This document shows positions 55,351 to 64,000 of a stretch of 64,000 nt of DNA, in pieces. The notes beneath the pieces are model-generated. The model ran no database searches and was not told the DNA's origin. It was given only the letters and a program-made list of their open reading frames with translations. The DNA is from Beverwykella pulmonaria (taxonomy: Eukaryota > Ascomycota > Dothideomycetes > Pleosporales > Melanommataceae), in the NCBI GenBank assembly GCA_001599595.1, contig BCHH01000001.1, positions 4,369,068 to 4,433,067 of the forward strand, in the 5' to 3' direction. Positions within the stretch are counted from its first letter, which is position 1, and each line of letters opens with the position of its first letter. The position numbers and the translations under genes were made by a program.

Positions 55351-56054
55351 AGGGCATAGGCACCGTTTGGTTGCCCAGGGCTAGGAGGATCGTGGCAAGA
55401 TTTCCTAGCCCAGTGGATTTCTGGAGCTCAGAATAGGGAGCTGTTGGTAGAGCTGGTAGGGGAACAGGTTACCACTGAAGCTACTGAGCTTGGTTGCATA
55501 AATGACTCGGTTTACCTATTTCGGCAAGCATTAGCATATCCCAGTGCCACTGGTAGTCTGAAGTAGGAGGGCAGTCAGCGGATTTCGTCTGCTATTGCTA
55601 GGTTGAGTAGTAATTAGATTTTGAATATTAAATCAATCTTGGTGCCTGGCATACTGTAAGCCCGGTCCTGGTCTATACGGAGGCGGTATGGCTTAGTGGT
55701 CATGTGATATTGAAACAGTAAAGGCAGTCTTTCTAAGAAGAGTATCGCTTTAAGAGTAAGCCAATACATTGATAATTAACAAAGGTTAAACACGATCACC
55801 ATAAGGGTATTGGCGATATTCCCTATATACTAGTGCTATACGAGCAGCTCACTATCTTCTCTCTTACTATTACGCCCAAAATCCTCACAAGCGACCAATT
55901 TATATTTGTGAGAATACAGAGGCAACCATAAAATCTTAAATAAGTTGTTCTAAGGAACTACTAAGGAGGCTAATACTCTACAAGTACAAAGACAGATTAG
56001 GAGGCTTATCAAAACCAATCAATCAGAAACGACTCTATCAAACAAAAATCCCAT
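55351..56054. other. AT-rich spacer between convergent GFA and PKS genes
   Basis: This contains the 3' flanks of both genes. It is AT-rich with no coding region. It may include decayed repeat sequence, but no unit or copy was recognised. Confidence 0.4.
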
Positions 56055-59000
56055 CTACTTCGCATCCTCCCTCTTCTCCACTGCTTTCACACAAAGACCC
56101 TCCAAACTCCCGTTCCCCATAATCTCAAAAACGCTCACATTAATACCAATCTCCTTCTTAAACCACGTCCGCAGCTCCACGGCCATAAGGGAATCCACAC
56201 CCGCAGCATGCATTGGCTTCTTTTTATCGATGATTTCTTCCTGGATGCCGAGTTGAATGGCGAGCTTTTGTGTGACGGTATTGCATATGAGATCTGCGGC
56301 TTCGGTGGCGGATTTTGTGGAGGCAAGGAGGATGGAGAGGGGAAGAGATTTGCGCTGAGATGGCTCGGTTTGCTCGAATGAGTTTGATGCGGTGTCGAGA
56401 GCGTTCATTATGCGCCAAATTGGACGCTTCAGTAGTTCAGGATATTCTTTCCCGTGCGCTCGAGCGTAAGACGGAGGCGCAACACCAATCATGGTCTGAC
56501 AGCTCTCCTCACTGACCTTCCTCCTAGGATCGCAGTAATAATCTAAGAGACCCAGCAACTGCTCATCAGGGACTTGATACACGCATCCTAGCCCATCGAA
56601 TCTTCCCTTCAAGAAATCATTGGAAGTCAGGGTGCCAGCGTACCACCCCATGTCAATGGAGACAATGCGTCGATCGTAGTGCTTGTGTGCGAAAGCGTCG
56701 AGGAAGGTGTTGGATGCGGCGTAGTTGGCCTGGAAGCGGGCGCCGAGAATGCCGTTGATTGAGGAGAGGAGGAGGAAGAAGTCCATGGTGGGCGGGAGGA
56801 TATTATGTAGGTTTAGGGTACCTTGGATGCGGGGGCTGATCGCAGTGTTCCATTCTTTGTAAGTCATTGTTTCAAAGACGGAGTCCTTTAAAATGTCAGT
56901 ATGACCCAACGCTAATTTAATGCTGCAAATCCTTCGCTTGCTGGGAACGTTGGCGTACCTGGAGAACTAAAGATGCTTGGATGCATCCTTTGATTGGTGG
57001 GAGATGCCCAGCACATTGGTCCAATGCTACTTTGACTTGTTTTCTCGACACAACATCACAGGTTGGATATTCAACGCGCACATTTTGCGCATACAGATCT
57101 TCTAGCAGAGCTTTGGCTATGGTGGAACTAGCACCGGAGCGAGAAAGTATGATGAAGTTCTTGGCGCCCCTGCTCGCCATCCATCGGCAGATCGTGGGTC
57201 CGATACCACCAAAGCCGCCAGCGAGTACGTAGGTGGCGTTTGAAGGGAATGTGTAGGACGATAGAGTTGGGAGTGCAGCCTTGTGGATTAGTGTGATATT
57301 ACACCTTAGGAGGACGGGCACTTACTTGGACGACAGAATCTGGGCTGATTTGGATGACATGCTGGCCTATACTGCCTACTGCTCCCATTTTACTAAGGGC
57401 ATTTTTGATCTGTGAGATTGGATGTACTATTATTGGTACAACCGGATAGACCATTTCGCCCCTTGAAAGGAGCGAAATGGCTTCAAGTGCGAGGCGGATA
57501 TGTTTAGGTCGATGAGCACTTACATCCGAAATGTTCAGTCTAAATATTGATGCACTCTTAGATCCGGAAAGGGATGTTGGTAAGGAGTAGCCATTGTTCA
57601 TGTCAATGTAAACGATTCTTCCAAAAGGCGCCATGATTTCGGAAGCTAGCCATCTTTTCTTCGAAGATGACGAGCTAATGAGTACGTCAATCATGATAGA
57701 CCTTCGCGGGTGGACGGACGAAATGCGTGCTACATCTTTGCTGAGAAATATCATCTCTGTGGGAATTTTGTACGTGGACACCAGCGTCTGACGTTCAGCC
57801 TCGTCCTCAACTGTGGCAGCGATCTTTGCACCAAGGTATTGTGCCACTTGAATCGCAGCATGACCACATAAGTCCGCAGCATTCTCAATTAGAACCGTCT
57901 CCCTTCTTTGAAGTCCCGCGTTCTGCACCATAGCTAAATATGCAATAACTAATGGCACGGCCATTGCAGCAGCCTTCTCAAAGTCGTCATCGCTCGGCAT
58001 TAGTGAGAAGAGATGGCAATCCCCGCGAGAGAATGTTCCTGCGGTGCCACGGCTGAGGCCGAATACTGCTTGACCGATGCGGAGGTTTGAGTCTGGTCCA
58101 GCCGTTGTGACGATTCCCGCACAACCCGTGAAGCTATCTTGCGCGTCGACCCGGCCTAGTGAAGTGAGGAAGGAACTTGAATCCAAGCTGAAGGCCTTGA
58201 CTTCAATCTCGATTTCATTTGGCTGGAGCGGTTGTTCATAGGCTACATCATTGACGAATATCATCGAATGAAGAGAGCCCGGAACAGGGAAATCCAGCTT
58301 GAGTGGCGGCAACTCGTTGATGGGCTTTGAGCACGTTTCCTCCTGAACGGCACCCTTCCGGATGCTCTTATCAATGTAAGTTGCGGGGACCGCCCTGTTG
58401 ATTGATATATAGCCATCTCTTTCCTCGTACTCTAGTTCAATATCATCTATAGAAGAAATTATTGTTTTCTGGAAGATGCAAAGGATATTGCTGACTATAT
58501 TAGAGGGCGGCGTGGTGCTGTCGACCGCCAACGTTACGTACTTGGCATTTGGATTCTCTGATCGGCAGACACGGACAACACCGGTGATCATATGAAGTTC
58601 TGGGCAGTTGTTGCTATTGTCTCGTACCCAGAGAAGTCCACCAGCAGTTGAGAGCCAGGATCGAAGTGTCAGGTACGTGGACTCGTCCAAGTTCACCAAA
58701 ATGGGAGAAGTCAACTCGGCTAAACAGATGCAGAACTTGTCGCGAAGGTCGATTTTAGAGATCTCGTGGAGTGGCACTATCGTTGCGGAAGTATGGCCTA
58801 AGTGGTAGAGTGCTGCACATATCGTATTCGCTATCTGTGCGTCTTTTGAAGCTTCGTCATTGACTACGATAATAGTATCTGTCCAGGAAATCTCCGGTGG
58901 GTTGTCATCAACGGCCGTAAACATGGCAATACCGTTTGACCGTTTGACAGTATATTGGCTGTCACAGGTGACAATACCTGTTTCAAATAGTCTGCTCTGA

Positions 59001-62000
59001 CGCAAGAGTTGGTTGGAGAGCTCATCCCTCACGGCATTGAGCACGATCAATTTTCCATCACTAGGTTATTAGTTGAGAATTGCACGGAAGTAAGTAAGAC
59101 ATACCCTTTGAGAAGCTTCCTGATATTAGCCATCGCCGTGCTTGAAATTGCAGCCACATCCTGTAAAGATAAATTAGTCACAGGAGGCAAATATACTACG
59201 GGATTGGACTTACATTAGGAGCGATAACAACGTCGTATGTATTTTTTTCAAAGCCTTGATCGAGAGCATTTTGGTTTATGTCGAATACCGAAAATTTCAT
59301 GTCAACCGCTTCGTTTTGGAACCTATCCTTGGCTACATCGAGCAGAGAAGGTGAACTGATAGTGAAATCATAACGTGAGATTGCCGACATTGTCTGTCCG
59401 TCTGCAGCGCGTATCACGGCGTTCTTGAGAACTTTATCTGTGGTTGACCCATCCCCTGCACCAATTTCCAAAATGCTGAAACCTGGGTGCTTGAATGCCA
59501 TGAGTTCCATTACACTTTCGAGAGTGTGGTGTGTATGCTTCCGAGACCCTTCAGGATGAACCAATGTAGAGCCAGATCGACAACAGGTCGTTGCACTAGA
59601 TGAATTTAGCAGGTCAATATCTGGTCTCCAATCGACGTTGTAGCACATATGCTGCAGGTTCATATCAACATCATCCTGGCTACCATCATCAATAAAGGTA
59701 ACCTCCAAGAAAGATATGGACACCAGGGCATTTCCGTTGGTGTCGGTTCCTTGTAGAGAAGCTGACATAGTCCTCGAAGTTTGCTCTTCGATTTTGGCGT
59801 GTACTTGCACCTTTGATGTAGATAGATGATTGATTCCTGCGCCGGAGAGCCATAAATTTCGGAGTTTGGTTGGAACAACTGTTCGCGATTTTCCTTCGGT
59901 CGATTCTGTGAGCGCAATGAGCGTAGGATGGAAAATGCAATCGAGTGTGACGGGATGGATGATATAATCTTGAGGCTTCTCAAGCCATTGGAAGACGTTA
60001 ATGTCTGCTGAAGCATCCTTACTCTGCCCGACATGGATGTTGTTCATGCACTGAAACATTGGTCCATATTGCATTCCCATGGCATGCAGTTTGTCGTACA
60101 TGATCTTTCGATCAATCTTCCGTGTACAGGTTGCAATGTTGCCTGAAACTAGCATCGAGGTTGACGGTTCGTTATCCTTGCCATATTCGATCTGGACGGT
60201 GCCGCGGCAGTTCTCAGCCCAGGCGCCGTCAGAAAGGGTACATAGCTTGAATTCAGCCGTTAAAACGTCTTCATCATCGGTCGCACTCGACAATGGCCGG
60301 ACGTAGAATTGCGATTCCGTCCCTTCATTTTCAGAAGACAAGGGAAGCGCCATCAGGAATTCAGCGTCTTTGATTCCGTACGCTGCGATCTTCTTCGCTG
60401 GATCTGCCATTTGCCGAATAGCTTCAAGTGCCATGCAAAGCATGCCCGCCGCAGGGTAGATAGTGGAGTCATTGATCTGTGGTCGTCAGCCCCTCCGAAC
60501 GCCATTTGTATTGTATGACCACTTACGACATGGTCTTGTACCCATGGCGTCTCCAAGATTCTAGTGATCTTGCGCCACTTCCGGCCCATCGCAGCAGGAC
60601 CGCTGTCGCCAATCGGTAGACCAAGAAGATCGAGACGAACTTCCTTTCGGAAACGATAGTCCCGCCCACGTTGACCTTCATGCCAATAACATTTCGAGTG
60701 ATCAAAGGGATATGAGGGAAGATCTGTAAGGACATTGACGCCATCTTTCCTCATGCCCGAAAGCAAATTGACCGCAAGCAGGTCGACGGAGTAACCAAGA
60801 CAATGGAGACGCCCCAAAGCGTTCAACATAGTGTCTATGCCATTAGACCTTCGGTTCAGAACCGAGTCGTATCGGATCTCTCCAGCCTTGTTCAGGCTTT
60901 TCAGGATGTCCATCACTGGGCCCTGAAGAACAGCATGTGGGCCAATTTCCAGCACATCAGATATTTCGCTAGAGCTTCGTTGACCACTTCGATCGTCTCG
61001 AGAGGTGACTGCTTGGGTGACCGCATCCAAAAATCTTACGGGAGATTCCATATTTTTGACCCAATACTCAGCTCTTGCAAGCTCGCTGATTTCCACTGGC
61101 CATCCTGTCACGGATGAAACCATAGTGCACTCAATTTGACCATCCTGATCTTCAGTCTCTAAATCATTCAGAAGCTGGCGGTACTCTTGGGAAACTAGAG
61201 TAACGTAAGGTGAGTGGTATGCGACATTGACCTTGAGTTTACGTGCAAAAACACCGTCCTCTTCGAGCTGCGTCTTCAATGTACTAATGGCGATTTCTTC
61301 TCCAGCCAGCGTCACACTCTTTGGACTGTTGACACAGGCTATGACCACTTTCTGTGGGGAATTCTCCTTCTGGAACCTGACCAGGTAGATGGCTGCTTGA
61401 GCTTCAGATAGTCCAACTGCGAGCATGGCACCGCGAGTACTGGGTTTCTGTGCGAGATTGCCACAAATTTTGCCTCTGAAGAAGGCCACCTTTATGGCTG
61501 AAGCCAATGATAATGCTCCAATTGAGTATCTACGAAGATTTAGCGAGTGGAAGGTGGTTCAGAATGTCTATATACTGACGCAGCTGCGATTTCCCCGGAA
61601 GAATGTCCCACTGCTTTTTGTGGGACGACGCCAAAGCTCCTCAAGAGATTTACTAATGCAACTTGGAGGGCTGTGCATACTGTTTGGCTGTATTCTGGCT
61701 CATGAATCCTTGAATTCGGCTCGGTCTTCGCCAGCTCATCTACACGCCATTAGTCAACTTGATTGGTGGTCGGCCTCGAACAAAGATTCAACGTACCGAG
61801 AAGATCCCACTCGCAGCCCAGTGCACGGAGGCACTGATTTGACCTCTCCAAACTAGCTTTAAAAACAGGGTAAATGCAAAGAGAAATGCCCATCTGACTG
61901 TACTGCGCGCCTTGACCTGTGAAAACGAACGCTAGCCCGCGGTCCCTCTTCTTCCTGACAGATTTTGAGGTCAAGTTTGGGAGGTTACGGAGATCGAACA

Positions 62001-63875
62001 GCGACTTGACAAGTGCGAAACTCTTCACGGGCAAAGCGGACCTTCGAGCTGACAAAGTGTATGCAAGATGATCGAGATAAGATACCGACCCAGCTATGTC
62101 CGGCACTTCTGCGAAATGCTGTGCATGTGCTTGTACCATTCGGGACAGAGCATTTTCGTCTGAGGCAGACCACGTGAGGAGCCTTAACGGGATTGAATCT
62201 GAAACTGCGGAGGTATAAGTAGGGAAATCAACGGGATCAAGACTATCACTCCTCGCATCCTGATCTACCGACCGGTGGTGCCCTGTGAGGCCCTTGGACT
62301 TCAGATAATTGCAGGCATCATCGAGAACGACATGGCAGTTGGAGCCTCCAAACCCGAACGAGTTGATGGAAGCGCGCCGCTGCCCGCCCTGTGGCCATGG
62401 CGTCGGCTCCTGAGGGAACTACAACAAATGTCAAAGCAGGAGGGTGAATTCACAGAAAGGAGACTTACAGCAAGATTCAATGCGGCGGCATCAATAGCGG
62501 GGTTGAGTTTTTCGAAGTTCGCGTTCGGAGGGATGACGGCACGCTCGAGGGCAAGGATGGTTTTGATAATGCCCGCGATGCCGCTTGCCCCCTCCAAATG
62601 GCCGATGTTGGATTTGAGGGCGCCACTTAATTTGGCGTGCATTAGCAGCGAGCCTCAAATAAGCGCGGACGGCGCACGGCAGGAAGCTTACATATAAAGA
62701 GGCTTGTCTGCACTCCTACCAACTCCAAGCACATTTCCTAGCGCGCGAGCCTCGATAGGATCGCCCACAGCTGTCCCAGTGCCGTGCGCCTCAACGAATG
62801 CTGTCGTTTGAAAGTCCAAACCAGCACGCTCGTACGTCTCCCGAATCAGCGCTTCTTGGGCCGTCTGGCTGGGCGACGTCAGACTGGGCGTCCTTCCGTC
62901 CTGGTTTGCTCCTGTCGCTCGCACGACTGCACGAATGCAGTCGCCGTTGCGAAGAGCGTCGGAAAGTGTCTTGACGACGACGATACCGTAGCCTTCGCCG
63001 CGGCCGTAGCCGTTGGCGCGGTGGTCAAAGCTGAATGAACGGCCTTGCGATGAGAGCATGGAAAGATTAGAAAGAAGAAGAAACTGCTCGATTGACGACA
63101 TGAGATTGCTACCGCCCACAAGTGCCTGGGTTCCTCATCCGTTAGCAGTGAATTTGCGGGCGGTAGAAGCGAACGACGTACCATTGACGACTCCCGACTC
63201 CTGAGTGACTGGCAGGCTAGATGGAACGCTGTCAAGCCGCTTGCACATGCGTTGTCGAGATTGAAACTAGGTCCCCGTAAATCGAACCACCAGCTAAGTC
63301 GGTTTGCCAGCAGCGAGAACTCAGTTCCGGTACCAGCATACTTGGACAGCCGCTCCGGGTCTTTGATGCTAAGAATCCTGTGGTCGTCTGAAAAGCAGCC
63401 CGTATATACTGCAGTCTTGGAGCCTGCTACTGACTCAAGTGGGATTCCCGCTGAACAACAGTTAGCTAATTCAAAGACGAACTTGGCAGGAGACGAAGAA
63501 ATGAGTACCATTTTCAAGTGCATGGTAGCATGTTTCAAGCATGCCTCGTTGCTGAGGATCCATCGCTGCAGCTTCAGCGGGGCTTATGGAAAAGAAAGGC
63601 GCATCAAAAGCTCCCATATCTTCATCCATGAAATGTGCTTCTCGTAAGCTCAACGTGTCTGTTCGTTCCTTACTCGAGTGGTAATATGCATCGACATTAA
63701 ATCGATCTCTGGGGATGTGTGATGCAGCACATCGTTTCTCATTCATCATCGTCCAAAATCTCTCCGATGAAGTCGCATCTTGGGGAAATCTAAACGAGAA
63801 TCCAACGATCGCAAGAGGCTCCATTTCAAAGATGTCGTCCTTGGTGTAATCGCTGGGCTGGGTCAAGAGCGGCAT
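56055..63875 (-). CDS. Highly reducing polyketide synthase (KS-AT-DH-MT-ER-KR-ACP)
   Basis: Twelve exons, read leftwards: 63875-63509, 63450-63182, 63125-62692, 62625-62469, 62418-61797, 61739-61580, 61529-60527, 60476-59214, 59160-59105, 59060-57326, 57279-56959, 56885-56055; 2405 aa. This is an iterative type I enzyme. The KS triad is Cys191 (in NACASG), His326 (EAHGTGT) and His366 (NIGHLEG). The AT has [11 protein letters not shown] near 576 and GHSSG with Ser663. The DH has His1003 ([10 protein letters not shown]) and Asp1183 ([10 protein letters not shown]). The MT has ILEIGAGDG near 1339 but a shortened end. The ER lies at about 1690-2000, and its cofactor loop ([11 protein letters not shown], near 1837) has lost the usual GGVGQ glycines. 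The KR has LAGGFGGIG near 2041 with Ser2170 and Tyr2184. The ACP has GVDSL with Ser at about 2361. No offloading domain is fused. The start at 63875 leads straight into the conserved [13 protein letters not shown] block. Confidence 0.94.
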
Positions 63876-64000
63876 TGTGGAAAAGAGTGATAGCAGGATA
63901 TTTGAAGGATTGGTGGAATTGTACCATGAGCTCTCTCTCAAAAGACTCAAAAGAATAAAGCCCCAAGTGCCGCAACTGTGACGCGTTTTCCTTGATGGTG
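63876..64000. other. PKS upstream edge of window
   Basis: Only 125 bases of upstream sequence are available. In-frame codons extend the PKS reading frame to 63950, but the ATG at 63875 fits family starts better. The promoter lies mostly outside the window. Confidence 0.5.

Noticed and set aside
60470..60530. Loss of the conserved Gly in the PKS DH motif
   Set aside because: [10 protein letters not shown] has Asp where some motifs show Gly, but many active fungal DH domains carry GD or ND here, so I do not treat it as a defect.
56055..63875. Broken PKS (many separate frames)
   Set aside because: Every break is explained by a canonical GT..AG intron whose removal restores family motifs, and the joined length is an exact multiple of three.

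Overview
The window comes from a filamentous ascomycete (Pezizomycotina). The evidence is the many short introns (about 45-75 nt with GT..AG ends and CTAAC/CTGAC-like branch points), the pyrimidine-rich promoters, and gene families confined to or typical of these fungi: tricalbin with SMP and C2 domains, fungal rhodopsin-domain membrane protein, DUF7514, DUF7580, acuF-like C2H2 proteins, a highly reducing PKS and an A-T-R NRPS-like enzyme. I cannot fix the class from sequence alone. All exon joins below were read by hand from splice signals, reading-frame continuity and family similarity; every joined gene closes as a multiple of three.

Layout. (1) 1-6.7 kb: promoter and tricalbin, an ER-plasma membrane tether. 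(2) 8.2-26.5 kb: an accessory, repeat-rich compartment. It holds a head-to-head pair of broken genes (DUF7580 and acuF-like), a LINE ORF1 relic, an intact HPP membrane protein, a diverged ~142-bp satellite split by a ~2.27-kb insertion that itself carries a 5'-truncated LINE with a clear target-site duplication, an intact cytochrome P450, and a broken C2H2-TPR gene. Most disabling stop codons here are explained by C:G to T:A changes, as expected of repeat-induced point mutation (RIP). (3) 26.7-36.3 kb: housekeeping genes, namely a DUF7514 protein, UGP1 (UDP-glucose pyrophosphorylase), a double-FolB dihydroneopterin aldolase and STI1 (Hsp70-Hsp90 co-chaperone). (4) 36.8-48.2 kb: a bZIP regulator convergent with an NRPS-like carboxylate reductase, a methionine-type LAT permease and a fungal rhodopsin-domain 7TM protein. 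Between the last two lies a tight array of CACGTG sites. (5) 50.5-55.4 kb: a dual-specificity phosphatase, an MFS transporter and a GFA-type zinc protein. (6) 56.1-63.9 kb: a complete 12-exon highly reducing polyketide synthase (KS-AT-DH-MT-ER-KR-ACP, 2405 aa) whose ER cofactor loop is degenerate.

How the genes fit together. The right half has the pieces expected of one or two secondary-metabolite loci: the bZIP next to the NRPS-like reductase, and the PKS with an MFS exporter and a GFA protein nearby. No tailoring oxidase sits beside the PKS inside the window, and the cluster may continue past position 64000. The P450 at 19-21 kb is isolated in repeats. No complete novel system is proven. 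The best leads are the nested satellite/insertion/LINE locus, the ER-degenerate PKS, the CACGTG array, the bZIP/NRPS-like pair and the set of broken NLR-associated genes.
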